A stretch of 64,000 nt of DNA from NCBI GenBank assembly GCA_042091495.1, contig JBELHJ010000002.1, positions 1-64,000 on the forward strand, read 5' to 3'. Source of the stretch: JBELHJ01 sp042091495 (GTDB taxonomy: Bacteria > Bacteroidota > Bacteroidia > Flavobacteriales > Flavobacteriaceae). Positions 1-8,601 of this stretch are shown here, in pieces. Position 1 is the stretch's first letter. Every line of letters starts with the position of its first letter. The notes under the pieces were generated by a model that was not told the DNA's origin, did not search any database, and worked only from the letters and a program-made list of their open reading frames with translations. A program made the translations under genes and the position numbers.

Positions 1-1
1 A

Positions 2-79
2 ACGACTAATTTATTTCAAGCCCACCTCAAAAAACTAGGACTTGTATCAACGATTGATCAATTAGAGCGCAATGATTAG
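2..79 (+). CDS. C-terminal end of an unidentified protein (partial)
   Basis: Frame 2 is open from the window edge to a TAG at 77-79 and encodes about 25 residues ending [14 protein letters not shown]. The other forward frame beginning at base 1 meets a stop at once. The fragment is too short to assign a family. It ends 43 bases before the preferred sulfatase start at 123, on the same strand, so the two may be cotranscribed. Its overlap with an ATG at 72 is one reason for not starting the sulfatase there. Confidence 0.5.
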   Translation, partial: TTNLFQAHLKKLGLVSTIDQLERND

Positions 80-122
80 CTTTAATCTTATTAAGTTTGA
101 GGCCATCATTAAATACTTTTCG

Positions 123-1649
123 ATGCGAGTTAATAGTCTTTTACTTTTTTTGTTGTGTCTTTTCATGTTTCAAGGCACAGTATTAGCACAATCTCAGCTT
201 CCTAATATTGTAATTATTTATGCAGACGATATGGGATATGGGGATCTAAATTGTCAGAACCCCAATTCAAAAATACCGACACCTTATCTTGATGAACTAG
301 CCAGTGAAGGCATGCGATTTACAGATGCGCACAGCTCCTCAGGAATCTGCTCACCAAGCAGGTATGCTCTTCTTACTGGAAGCTATCACTGGCGTAGAAG
401 ACATAGCATAGTAAATGCATTTGGAAAACCTTTTTTTAAGGAAACAGACATAACGTTACCACAAATACTTAAGACAAAAGGATACACTACCGCATGTATT
501 GGTAAATGGCATTTAGGCTGGGATTGGAATTTTAAAAATAAACCCTCCTACGAGTTTAAAACTCCCAAAAAATCAAGATTGGTTTATGGCCCAAATGATA
601 TTGATTGGGAGCTTCCTATTAAAGGAGGCCCTTTAGATCGAGGTTTTGATTATTATTTTGGGGATGGTACCATAAATTTTCCGCCTTACGTGTGGATAGA
701 AAATGATAAGGTTCTTCAAAAACCAACCGCGCTGATGGATCCGAAATCAATTGGATTAAAAACCAAAGAAGGTAACTGGGAATTTAGACCTGGACCTAAA
801 GTAAAAGACTGGAATCCCTATAAAGTGCTCCCTACTCTTACAAACAAAACCATATCATGGATTGAAAACCAATCTGTAGACAAGCCTTTTTTTTTATATC
901 TAGCACTCCCTTCTCCTCATGCGCCTATAATACCTAACGATGCGTTCATAGGTAAATCTAATGCTGGAGGTTATGGTGATTTCATGGTTCAAACCGATTG
1001 GGTAGTTGGTCAGGTACTTGAAACACTAAAAAATCAAGGGTTAGAAGACAATACTCTTGTGATTTTTAGTTCTGATAATGGTCCTGAAAATTATGCCTAT
1101 GCACGAGCTCAAAAATACGATCACTACAGTATGGGTGATTTTAGAGGATTAAAACGTGATGTTTGGGAAGGCGGACACCATGTCCCGTTTATTATTAAAT
1201 GGCCTGGAAGAATTATACCTAATACGGTTTCAAACGAAGTGATTTCACAGGTAGATATTATGGCTACTCTAGCTGCAATTACTAAAGTAAAACTACCTAA
1301 AAATGCAGCACCTGACAGCTACGATATAACACCGGTTATAACTAGCAAAACATATAACTCTCCGTTGAGGGAGGCCACTATTCACAATACGTTCGAAAAT
1401 ATTTGGGGTATAAGACAAGGCGATTGGTTATATATTAATTACAAATCTGGAAGCAAAGGAAAAGCACCCGCTTTTTTTAATACCCTAAGAAACTATAAAG
1501 CATTTGAAACTCCAGGCTTATTATTCAATATGACTAAAGATCCTGAACAAAAGAAAAATCTTTATAATTTATATCCTGAAAAAATTAAAGTCCTCGATGC
1601 CTTATTGAATGATTATAGAATTTCTCAAAGTTCAGTAGTAAAGAATTAA
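123..1649 (+). CDS. Type I sulfatase (arylsulfatase family S1), exported
   Basis: Predicted to hydrolyse sulfate esters on a glycan in the periplasm or at the surface. From ATG 123 a signal peptide ([23 protein letters not shown]) precedes the metal-binding [10 protein letters not shown] segment. The formylglycine motif CSPSR follows, with the modifiable Cys at about residue 76. GKWHLGW and SSDNGPE are further family signatures. About 508 residues is normal for the family. An in-frame ATG at 72 would add 17 residues before the signal peptide and overlap the upstream gene, so 123 is preferred. Maturation needs an anaerobic sulfatase-maturating enzyme or FGE encoded elsewhere. A GH20 hexosaminidase follows after about 20 bases, suggesting a sulfated amino-sugar substrate; the exact substrate cannot be read from sequence. 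Confidence 0.93.
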   Translation: MRVNSLLLFLLCLFMFQGTVLAQSQLPNIVIIYADDMGYGDLNCQNPNSKIPTPYLDELASEGMRFTDAHSSSGICSPSRYALLTGSYHWRRRHSIVNAFGKPFFKETDITLPQILKTKGYTTACIGKWHLGWDWNFKNKPSYEFKTPKKSRLVYGPNDIDWELPIKGGPLDRGFDYYFGDGTINFPPYVWIENDKVLQKPTALMDPKSIGLKTKEGNWEFRPGPKVKDWNPYKVLPTLTNKTISWIENQSVDKPFFLYLALPSPHAPIIPNDAFIGKSNAGGYGDFMVQTDWVVGQVLETLKNQGLEDNTLVIFSSDNGPENYAYARAQKYDHYSMGDFRGLKRDVWEGGHHVPFIIKWPGRIIPNTVSNEVISQVDIMATLAAITKVKLPKNAAPDSYDITPVITSKTYNSPLREATIHNTFENIWGIRQGDWLYINYKSGSKGKAPAFFNTLRNYKAFETPGLLFNMTKDPEQKKNLYNLYPEKIKVLDALLNDYRISQSSVVKN

Positions 1650-1670
1650 TTAATATAACCTTAAAAACGT

Positions 1671-3241
1671 TTGAAAAAATTATTTTCCATATTATTTATC
1701 ATCCCGCTTTTATGCTTTAGTCAACAGATTATACCAACTCCTGAAAAGCTCATTTTAACAAATCAAGAGTTTAAATTTAAATCTGATCTTTACATTACTA
1801 GCCGACCAAAAACAGTAAAATTGAAAGCTATATTGCAGATTTTTTAGAACCTGTTATTAATCTTAAACACAAAGAAAAACAAAGCAATATTCTTGAGTTG
1901 CAGATAAACAAAAGCTTAAAATCAATTAATGATGAAGGCTACTTTTTGACCATAAGAAAAAAGAAAATTATAATTGAAGCTAAGACAGAAGCAGGTCTTT
2001 TTTATGGGGTGCAATCACTATTGCAGCTCTTACCCAAAGAGGTTTATGCCAAAAAAAACACCTCTCTTAATGGTTATGTTTTACTAACCATGCAAGTTAA
2101 AGACCAACCCAAATATAACTGGCGTGGGCTAATGCTTGATTCTGGAAGACAATACCAAAGCCCTAAATTTATTAAACGCTTACTAGATCAAATGGCCATG
2201 TTAAAATTAAATGTCTTTCATTGGCACCTCACAGAGGGACAAGGGTGGCGTATTGAAATTAAAAAACACCCAAAACTAACAAGCATTGGTTCAAAAGTGG
2301 CCTCTGGACCTCAACAACAAGGCTTTTATACCCAAGAAGAAATAAAAACTATTGTTAATTATGCAGCCGATAGAAAGATTAGAGTAGTACCAGAAATAGA
2401 TTTACCAGGACATTCTGAAGCAGCTCTAAATGCTTATCCTGAGTTTAGTTGTTTTAACGAAGCACCCAAAAGTGTTATGAGTTTTACATCAACTATCTTT
2501 TGTGGTGGAAAACCAGAAACATATACTTTTATTAAAAGTATTCTTGATGAAGTATGTGAATTATTTCCATCTGAATATATTCATCTGGGTGGCGATGAAG
2601 CACCAAAAATCAATTGGGATCGTTGTAACAAATGTCAACAAAAAATTAAAGATGAAGAACTAAAAGATAGTCATGATTTACAATTGTTCTTCTCGGCTGA
2701 ATTAGCCAAATATTTAAAAAGCAAAAATAAAAAAGCGATTTTTTGGGGTGATGTGGTATATAAAAAAGGGTATCCACTATCAGACAATAGTGTCATACAG
2801 TGGTGGAATTACAGACGACACAAAACAAAAGGATTGCATAATGCTATTTCGCAAGGCCTTGAGATTATTTGTAATTCCAATTATTATACTTATTTAAATT
2901 TTCCAGTTACACCTTGGTCCAAGTACAAGACCTCGCGCACTTTTGATTTAAAAGATATTTACAATCACAATCCCAGTCATATTGATAATCCCAATCCATT
3001 GATTAAGGGTATGACTGCTTCTTTGTGGACCGATTGGCACGTTACTGAAGAAATGATAGACCAAAGATTATTTCCAAGAATATATGCGCTATCTGAACAA
3101 ATGTGGCATAAGGGTGATTTACTTTCTTTCGATAAGTTTTATGAATTAATTCTATCAAAATACTCATTGTTAGATGCCTTAAAAATTAATTTTGGCCCCG
3201 CTTTAAAAACGGAAGTCACTAAAGACTATAAATGGGATTAA
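1671..3241 (+). pseudogene. GH20 beta-N-acetylhexosaminidase, reading frame broken by an apparent 1-base deletion
   Basis: The catalytic part is intact from about 1802 to 3241: a GH20 barrel with NWRGLMLDSGR, HWHLTEGQGWRIEI and the catalytic Asp-Glu pair in HLGGDEAPK (2594-2599). The N-terminus lies in another frame. From TTG 1671 one reads a signal peptide (KKLFSILFIIPLLCFSQ) and a GH20 N-terminal domain start (IIPTPEKLIL) that hits TAG near 1845. The catalytic frame has a stop at 1799-1801 but reads sensibly just after (NSKIESYIADFLEPVINL). The switch therefore lies within about 1800-1830, near short A runs. One missing base, real or a sequencing error, explains it. Without a repair the product starting inside at 1898 (447 residues) would lack a signal peptide. 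Follows the sulfatase closely. Confidence 0.75.
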
Positions 3242-3258
3242 TTTTCTAAATTACAAAT

Positions 3259-3636
3259 ATGAATCTTAACCAAATAACGGTCCCTGCCCTGGATGTGGCT
3301 GCATCTATTAAATTTTATAAAACACTTGGTTTAAAACTTATTGTTGAATCGCTACCCCACTATGCCAGATTTGTGTGTCCTGATGGCAATTCTACGTTTT
3401 CAATTCACCAAACAAAGCAATTAGCTAAAGGTGAAGGCATTTATGTGTATTTTGAGTGTAAAAACTTGGATGAGCAAGTTGATAAGCTTAAACAAAAGGG
3501 CTTGGTATTTGAATTAGAACCTACTAATCAAAGATGGTTGTGGCGAGAAGCCCGACTTAAAGATCCATTTAACAATCAAATTATATTGTATTACGCTGGT
3601 GAAAACAGAATTAATCCGCCTTGGCGTATTTCATAA
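3259..3636 (+). CDS. VOC (glyoxalase/bleomycin-resistance fold) protein
   Basis: A 125-residue protein with the paired beta-alpha-beta-beta-beta layout of the vicinal oxygen chelate family. It starts ITVPALDVAASIKFYKTLGL, has a mid-protein FECKNLDEQVDKLKQKGL segment, and ends LKDPFNNQIILYYAGENR, where a C-terminal metal-ligand Glu or its neighbour usually sits. It has no signal peptide, so it is cytoplasmic. Members range from glyoxalases and dioxygenases to antibiotic-binding proteins, and substrate cannot be inferred. It lies 17 bases after the GH20 gene on the same strand and may be cotranscribed with it. Confidence 0.85.
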   Translation: MNLNQITVPALDVAASIKFYKTLGLKLIVESLPHYARFVCPDGNSTFSIHQTKQLAKGEGIYVYFECKNLDEQVDKLKQKGLVFELEPTNQRWLWREARLKDPFNNQIILYYAGENRINPPWRIS

Positions 3637-3719
3637 AACAAAAATGTCGTAAAGCTAAACAGCTGTTAAAGTTAGTTAAGAGTTAATGTTTATGACAGTG
3701 ACACTTTGTAAATTGTAAT

Positions 3720-4250
3720 ATGAAGTTACTCTATATTTTATTTTTTATAAGTCACATGATACACAGTCAAATATTGTTTGATGTTCAATCCAAAATCAAC
3801 ATGGATAACTGGACAATTGTTAATGATAATGTCATGGGGGGGCGTTCACAAAGTGATTTTGGAATGAATGCTGATGGATATGCTGAGTTTAGTGGTACTG
3901 TTTCTCTAGAAAATTATGGCGGATTTGCCTCGGTAAGAAATCGTTTACATGCATCAAATTTGAATGATAATAAACACGTTTTGTTGTTTTTAAAAGGTGA
4001 TGGTAAAAACTATCAGTTTAGATTAAAGCATAAAAAAAGCGATTACCATAGTTATGTTTATACCTTTCCAACTCAAGGAAACTGGGAAGAAATTAAAATA
4101 CCAATTAATGCCATGCAACCACAGTTTAGAGGAAGACAACTTAACATGGCTAATTTTAATCATGAAAGTATTGAGGAAATGGCTTTTCTAATTGCAAACA
4201 AGAAAGATGAAAGTTTTGAATTAGTCATTAAATCCATTGAGATTCAATAA
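3720..4250 (+). CDS. CIA30 family protein
   Basis: A 176-residue protein with the CIA30 signature near its N-terminus (WTIVNDNVMGGRSQSDF), followed by the jelly-roll strands typical of the family (SLENYGGFASVRNR, GDGKNYQFRL, IKIPINAMQPQFRGRQL). The first 16 residues are hydrophobic and end in SQ, compatible with a signal peptide. The eukaryotic namesake assists complex I assembly. Bacterial relatives share a galactose-binding-like fold and have no settled function, so no role is claimed. It is convergent with the histidine kinase gene, whose stop lies 10 bases downstream. Confidence 0.88.
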   Translation: MKLLYILFFISHMIHSQILFDVQSKINMDNWTIVNDNVMGGRSQSDFGMNADGYAEFSGTVSLENYGGFASVRNRLHASNLNDNKHVLLFLKGDGKNYQFRLKHKKSDYHSYVYTFPTQGNWEEIKIPINAMQPQFRGRQLNMANFNHESIEEMAFLIANKKDESFELVIKSIEIQ

Positions 4251-4260
4251 TTAGTTTTAA

Positions 4261-5907
4261 TTAACATACTAATTTTTCTGTTTCTATATATTTTTTGATA
4301 ACTTCTATTAAATAATTCTGTGAATAAGGTTTGACTATATAATCATTCATTCCTATTTCCAGACACTTAAAACGCTCTTCGTCAGAAGCGTGGGCAGAGC
4401 AGGCAATTATAGGGTTATTAAAAGCCATTTCATTTCTTAAGATTTTTGAGGTTTCGTAGCCATTTAATTTAGGCATTTGGAGGTCCATTAAAATCAAGTC
4501 GTAATTTTTACGAAAAACTTTTTCTAGTGCTACCTCTCCATTTTCTGCTATATCACAAATACCATCAAACTTCTCAATGATATACTTCGCTAAAATCTGG
4601 TTATTAGTATTATCTTCTACCAGTAGAATATTAGTTTTATTTAAATTATAACTACACTTGAAAGGCATTAGACTTATCCCCTCCTTGTTTTGATCTTTAG
4701 TTGCAACCTTAATAAAAGGTAAAGCAAAAGAAATAGTGGTACCAGTTCCAATTTCACTATCAATAGTAATGTCACCTCCCATTTTATTGACCAATAACTT
4801 GCTGATATATAAACCAAGACCGGATCCTTTTAATTCTAAATTTTCCATACCTTCAATTTGAGTAAATGCATCAAATATTGTTCCTAATTTATCTTCACTA
4901 ATACCAATACCATCATCTTTAACTTTGAAATTAATAACAATCTCATTATTGCTAATTGACTCCAAATAAGAATACAATTTTACCTGTCCAAATTTTGTAA
5001 ATTTTATAGCATTAGAAATTAAATTATTGATGATTTGAGATAATCTATTAGCATCTCCCACAAGTTGTTTTGGAATTGAAAAATCATGTTCCCATGTCAA
5101 ATGAATATCTTTTGAGTCTGCCATTACTCTGTATAATTCAATACATTTTTTTAAAGTATCATGAAGATAAAAAGACTTAGAGTTTAACTGAAATTGATCA
5201 CTTTCAATTTTATTTATATCAAGCGTATTATTCACTAAATGCATCAAATTTTCACATGATGAACCAACTATTGATGTATATTTTTTTTGAACAGGATTCA
5301 GGTCAGTTTGAGATAACAAACCATTAAAGCCAACTATGGCGTTTAAAGGCGTTCTTATTTCATGACTCATTTGAGATAAAAAATCCTTCCTTGCATTTGA
5401 TATCTTTTTTAAGTCTTCTGATTCCTTTCTAAGTTTAATTAACTTTAGGATAGTGCGGCTAATTTTAGATAATGACTCTTTTTGGAAATTATCTAAAACT
5501 CTGGGTTTTCTATCTATAGCACATAAGGTTCCTATAACTAAACCGTCTTTATCCTCTAGTGGAGAACCTGCATAAAAACGTATTCCTGGATCACCAGTTA
5601 CTAGGGGGTTATTTTTAAATCTATCGTCCTTTATAGCATCCTCAATTTCAAAGATTTGATTATCCATGATGGTATATTGACAAAATGAAATGTCTCTAGA
5701 GGTATAAGGCTCTTCTAAACCGTATTTTGATTTAAACCATTGGCGTTTTTCATCAAGCAGGCTAATTAAAACGATTGGTACATCGAGTAACTTTGATGTT
5801 AATGATGTAAGATCATCAAACATGGGTTCTGCAACGGTATCAAGAATTTTATAGGATTTTAAACGTTGAAGTCTTTCGACTTCATTTGTAGGTATTAGGT
5901 TACTCAT
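4261..5907 (-). CDS. GAF domain / histidine kinase / receiver hybrid sensor
   Basis: A soluble 548-residue hybrid kinase. A GAF sensor spans about residues 20-155 (VPIVLISLLDEKRQWFKSKYG, GTLCAIDRKPR). HisKA follows with phospho-acceptor His182 in SHEIRTPLNAIVGF. The ATPase domain (about 285-398) has an N box (NRLSQIINNLISNAIKF), DDGIGI and GSGLGLYISK. A C-terminal receiver starts with NILLVEDN near 426 and has phospho-acceptor Asp475 in LILMDLQMPKLNG. No membrane segment or signal peptide is seen, so it senses a cytoplasmic cue. No partner response regulator with an output domain lies nearby, so a phosphotransfer protein or separate regulator must lie elsewhere. Confidence 0.93.
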   Translation of the reverse strand: MSNLIPTNEVERLQRLKSYKILDTVAEPMFDDLTSLTSKLLDVPIVLISLLDEKRQWFKSKYGLEEPYTSRDISFCQYTIMDNQIFEIEDAIKDDRFKNNPLVTGDPGIRFYAGSPLEDKDGLVIGTLCAIDRKPRVLDNFQKESLSKISRTILKLIKLRKESEDLKKISNARKDFLSQMSHEIRTPLNAIVGFNGLLSQTDLNPVQKKYTSIVGSSCENLMHLVNNTLDINKIESDQFQLNSKSFYLHDTLKKCIELYRVMADSKDIHLTWEHDFSIPKQLVGDANRLSQIINNLISNAIKFTKFGQVKLYSYLESISNNEIVINFKVKDDGIGISEDKLGTIFDAFTQIEGMENLELKGSGLGLYISKLLVNKMGGDITIDSEIGTGTTISFALPFIKVATKDQNKEGISLMPFKCSYNLNKTNILLVEDNTNNQILAKYIIEKFDGICDIAENGEVALEKVFRKNYDLILMDLQMPKLNGYETSKILRNEMAFNNPIIACSAHASDEERFKCLEIGMNDYIVKPYSQNYLIEVIKKYIETEKLVC

Positions 5908-6069
5908 AATTACTGAGTTTTAGGTTGAGATTATGGGCGTTTAAATATAGTAATAATAATCAATAACTTCAGCTTTTGATTTTAAAAGAAGCTAGTAAAG
6001 CATCTCACATAATATCAAAACATTTAATAAATTTGCTTTAGATAAATTTTAAAATCAATATTATATCCC

Positions 6070-6086
6070 CAATACTTGAAGTATTG
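6070..6086 (-). terminator. Small inverted repeat after the XRE regulator gene
   Basis: CAATACTT and AAGTATTG flank a single base six bases past the regulator stop. As RNA it can form a six-pair stem with a five-base loop. No strong U run follows on the minus strand, so termination is only a guess; it could also be a protein-binding palindrome. Confidence 0.3.
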
Positions 6087-6091
6087 AGATT

Positions 6092-6298
6092 TTAATCCCA
6101 ATCCTCTTGTTCTAGCTTGAAAAGCGATGAAACCTCTATTTTAAAAATTGAGGCCAGTTTCAATGCTAAAACGGTTGAAGGAACATATTTTCCTAGCTCC
6201 ATTGCATTAATAGTTTGCCTACTCACTCCTGCTCTTTTTGCGAGATCCGCTTGTGTCATATCAAATTCGGCTCTTGCCACTTTTATTCTATTCTTCAT
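6092..6298 (-). CDS. XRE family helix-turn-helix regulator (Cro/CI type), 68 residues
   Basis: The entire protein is one Cro/CI DNA-binding domain. The recognition region is MTQADLAKRAGVSRQTINAMELGKYVPS, and the C-terminal segment LALKLASIFKIEVSSLF closes the five-helix fold. The length is normal for stand-alone repressors of this type. Its ATG overlaps the end of the upstream membrane-protein gene by 11 bases, so the two are translationally coupled. Such regulator plus small membrane protein pairs are common and usually autoregulated. The likely operator is the repeated TTAC-N5-GTAA element at 6801-6834. Confidence 0.92.
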   Translation of the reverse strand: MKNRIKVARAEFDMTQADLAKRAGVSRQTINAMELGKYVPSTVLALKLASIFKIEVSSLFKLEQEDWD

Positions 6299-6764
6299 AT
6301 ACCGAATTTTTAAATTGATACAACTTCCAATGAAATCTTATAATAAAAAAGAACAAAATAGTGTACATATTAAAAATCATGACCCACATAAACGACATTC
6401 CATTTACAAACAAAAATGCAAACAATAAGACCAAGTAGTTTGCATAAACAGACCATACCAAAGATTCTAGCCTAAGCTTTGAAATATACTCATCTTCATC
6501 TTCTAATCTTGAAAATCCTACAAACAAACCACTAACAATCATCAAAACTCCTAATAAATCATTTAAAATATTAATTTCAACAAGCTTGAACCATCCTCCA
6601 TTACCAAATATTAATGGATCATTATACAACGTCGGAAATTTAACATCCAACCAACTGGGCTCCCAATCATACAAAACAGTTAAAAAACCTAAAATTAATG
6701 TTGGAAAAAAAACAATCCAACCTGTAGACTTGTAACGGGTAGGAAATAAATAAGGTAATTTCAT
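6288..6764 (-). CDS. Small inner-membrane protein of unknown function, paired with an XRE regulator
   Basis: A 158-residue protein with about four hydrophobic segments (roughly residues 16-33, 68-86, 103-120 and 123-142). Two charged stretches separate them: a Trp-rich loop around 34-60 and GFSRLEDEDEYISKLRLESL around 84-102. I recognise no catalytic motif. It is the first gene of a two-gene unit with the overlapping XRE regulator, so its level or activity is probably tied to that regulator. A good promoter (TACATTTG at 6784-6791) lies upstream, giving a leader of about 12 bases. Confidence 0.8.
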   Translation of the reverse strand: MKLPYLFPTRYKSTGWIVFFPTLILGFLTVLYDWEPSWLDVKFPTLYNDPLIFGNGGWFKLVEINILNDLLGVLMIVSGLFVGFSRLEDEDEYISKLRLESLVWSVYANYLVLLFAFLFVNGMSFMWVMIFNMYTILFFFIIRFHWKLYQFKNSVYEE

Positions 6765-6783
6765 AATTAAAAATTTAACACTC

Positions 6784-6814
6784 CAAATGTAAAAAATAAA
6801 TTACATAATGTAAA
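6784..6814 (-). promoter_or_regulatory. Promoter of the membrane protein/XRE unit
   Basis: On the minus strand, TACATTTG (6784-6791) is a perfect match to the Bacteroidota -7 consensus TAnnTTTG. A TTTA lies 19 bases further up (6811-6814) as a weak -33 element. Transcription would begin near 6777, 12 bases before the ATG. Confidence 0.5.
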
Positions 6815-6834
6815 ATATACTTTACTTTTTGTAA
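6801..6834. promoter_or_regulatory. Tandem TTAC-N5-GTAA operator candidate
   Basis: Two spaced palindromes, TTACATAATGTAA (6801-6813) and TTACTTTTTGTAA (6822-6834), are exactly 21 bp apart, two helical turns. A further TGTAAA half-site lies another 21 bp away at 6788-6793, inside the -7 box. The first palindrome lies between the -7 and -33 elements, a typical repressor position. The 68-residue XRE protein of the same unit is the obvious candidate ligand. Confidence 0.5.
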
Positions 6835-6871
6835 AAAATTTATGCCTTTTTAAATTTTTAATTATTTAAAA

Positions 6872-8587
6872 TCAAGGTGTTACACTTAATAAAATATTAT
6901 CAAAATCGGCAAAATCTTTTGACATTGAATGTAGTCCGCTAGAAAAGGGACCTAAATGTGCACCGGTATACCCCTTGCTAATTAAAATATGAGCTGGAGT
7001 TTTTGTGAATTCTTGAAAGTTGGTGTGGTTCGTTTTATAAAAAAAGGTGTATTCATCTTTGTTCGCCTCAATTTTAAATTGAATTTTACCTTGATAACCC
7101 TCTAAATATTTAGAAGCTATGGTAGTTACATCTTGTTGATCTGGCGATTTTACTTTTAATTCAAGTTGTAATCCCTTATTTGATGATGATACAGAAAAAA
7201 TAAGATAATAATTATCCTTTTGAACCCATGCTATTCCAGCTTCTGAGCTTTTGTTTTTTGGATCAAACCACATATCAGCTTCAAATTTAAAAACAGACTG
7301 GGTCTGTTTAATTCCAAGAAAATTATATGAGGTTCTTTTTTTAAAAACCGTTTTATTACAGAATAACCTTAAAAAACCAGGATGAGAAGTTAAGCTAAAT
7401 CCATTGGTATCAGGTACTCTTATAAAATTCCATGAATTGTTTAATGAGGTTGCATCAAATCCCTCTTTAAAATCTGAAGTTGGGCTTTGTAGTCTATTTT
7501 CAAAAGGTATATCATTAAATTTTTGAATTGTTCCTGTAGCTGTTTGAATAACTGGCCATTCATAACGAGGTGTTTTCCAATCGAATGGTTCTTTTTCCCA
7601 TTGTACAGGAACTAAATGGGTTTCCCTACCCATATTGGAGCCTCTATTAATATCACCTCTAACACCAAGAGCTACCATATACCATCTGCCATCATCTAAA
7701 GCAAACAAATCGGCATGGCCCACACTATGCACCCAATTATCATAAGATAGATGGCGTGTGGTTAAAACAGGATTTCTATCATTTGATTCATAAGGACCTA
7801 TTATAGATGAGCTGGCAGCAAGCATTACAGCATGATTAAAACTAGTCCCCCCTTCAGCTATGAGTAAATAATACACGCCGTTGCGTTTATATAAATGTGG
7901 TCCTTCTGCCCATAAGCCACCGCATGCACCGCGCCATAACAAATAACGTTCTCCAATTAGTGACCAATTATCTGGATTTAACTCCTGAAGCCATATTTCA
8001 CCTTCACCTTGAAAATTTGGATTTTCGGGCATTTGATTTCCCACATACCATACCCGGCCATCGTTATCAAAAAATAAATCAGGGTCAATACCTGGTGCAC
8101 CTTTTATGACAATAGGGTCGGACCAAGGACCTTCAGGTGTTTTTGATTTTAAAATAAAATTGACAAAATCAGTGGTTTTAGTTTGAGCATGATGGTAAAC
8201 ATTGGTGGTTATGATATAAAACCATCCCTTATAATATCTAATTGAAGGGGCATGAATACCACCATCAGATTGGACATCAAGAAGATTCACATCACCAGAA
8301 CATTGACTTGGCCTATGCAATCCGTGACCAACTAGCTCCCAGTTGACTAAATCTTTACTTTTATGAATTGGTAAACCAGGAAAATACTCAAATGAGGAAT
8401 TAACCATATAAAATGTATCACCTACCCTACATATAGAAGGGTCAGGATAGCCACCTGGCAATATGGGATTTTCAAATTGATTTTGAGCTAAACAATAATT
8501 AGAATAAAGCAGTAATAACGCACCTAGCACACAAACACTCAAATGTGCTCTATCAAAATACGCTTTGATTTTGTATCTTATTACCAC
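6872..8587 (-). CDS. GH43 family glycoside hydrolase (beta-xylosidase/arabinofuranosidase type), exported
   Basis: An N-terminal hydrophobic segment ending CLAQ gives export. A five-bladed propeller follows with all three GH43 acids: general base Asp in GGYPDPSICRVGDTFY, the second Asp in GIDPDLFFDN, and the general acid Glu in LWAEGPHLYKRNGVYYLL. From about residue 370 a C-terminal beta-sandwich typical of xylosidase-type GH43 is seen (EGFDATSLNNSWNFIRVP). The length of 571 residues fits this architecture. GH43 enzymes act on xylose or arabinose linkages, unlike the alpha-glucan enzymes upstream. It is the last gene of the minus-strand operon, 14 bases after the GH13 lipoprotein gene. Exact substrate unknown. 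Confidence 0.92.
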   Translation of the reverse strand: MVIRYKIKAYFDRAHLSVCVLGALLLLYSNYCLAQNQFENPILPGGYPDPSICRVGDTFYMVNSSFEYFPGLPIHKSKDLVNWELVGHGLHRPSQCSGDVNLLDVQSDGGIHAPSIRYYKGWFYIITTNVYHHAQTKTTDFVNFILKSKTPEGPWSDPIVIKGAPGIDPDLFFDNDGRVWYVGNQMPENPNFQGEGEIWLQELNPDNWSLIGERYLLWRGACGGLWAEGPHLYKRNGVYYLLIAEGGTSFNHAVMLAASSSIIGPYESNDRNPVLTTRHLSYDNWVHSVGHADLFALDDGRWYMVALGVRGDINRGSNMGRETHLVPVQWEKEPFDWKTPRYEWPVIQTATGTIQKFNDIPFENRLQSPTSDFKEGFDATSLNNSWNFIRVPDTNGFSLTSHPGFLRLFCNKTVFKKRTSYNFLGIKQTQSVFKFEADMWFDPKNKSSEAGIAWVQKDNYYLIFSVSSSNKGLQLELKVKSPDQQDVTTIASKYLEGYQGKIQFKIEANKDEYTFFYKTNHTNFQEFTKTPAHILISKGYTGAHLGPFSSGLHSMSKDFADFDNILLSVTP

Positions 8588-8601
8588 TTTTAAAAAATTT
8601 A

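Noticed and set aside
72..122. N-terminal extension of the sulfatase from ATG 72
   Set aside because: It overlaps the end of the preceding gene and puts 17 residues before an otherwise clean signal peptide; ATG 123 is better.
1795..1835. Programmed -1 frameshift in the GH20 gene
   Set aside because: There is no clear heptameric slippery site followed by a stem, and GH20 enzymes are not known to use frameshifting; mutation or sequencing error is simpler.
5908..6091. Small gene between the hybrid kinase and the XRE gene
   Set aside because: I see only AT-rich sequence with stops in all frames and one small inverted repeat at 6070-6086.
6117..6428. 103-codon plus-strand frame opposite the XRE gene
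   Set aside because: Antisense to the XRE and membrane-protein genes, which are far better supported.
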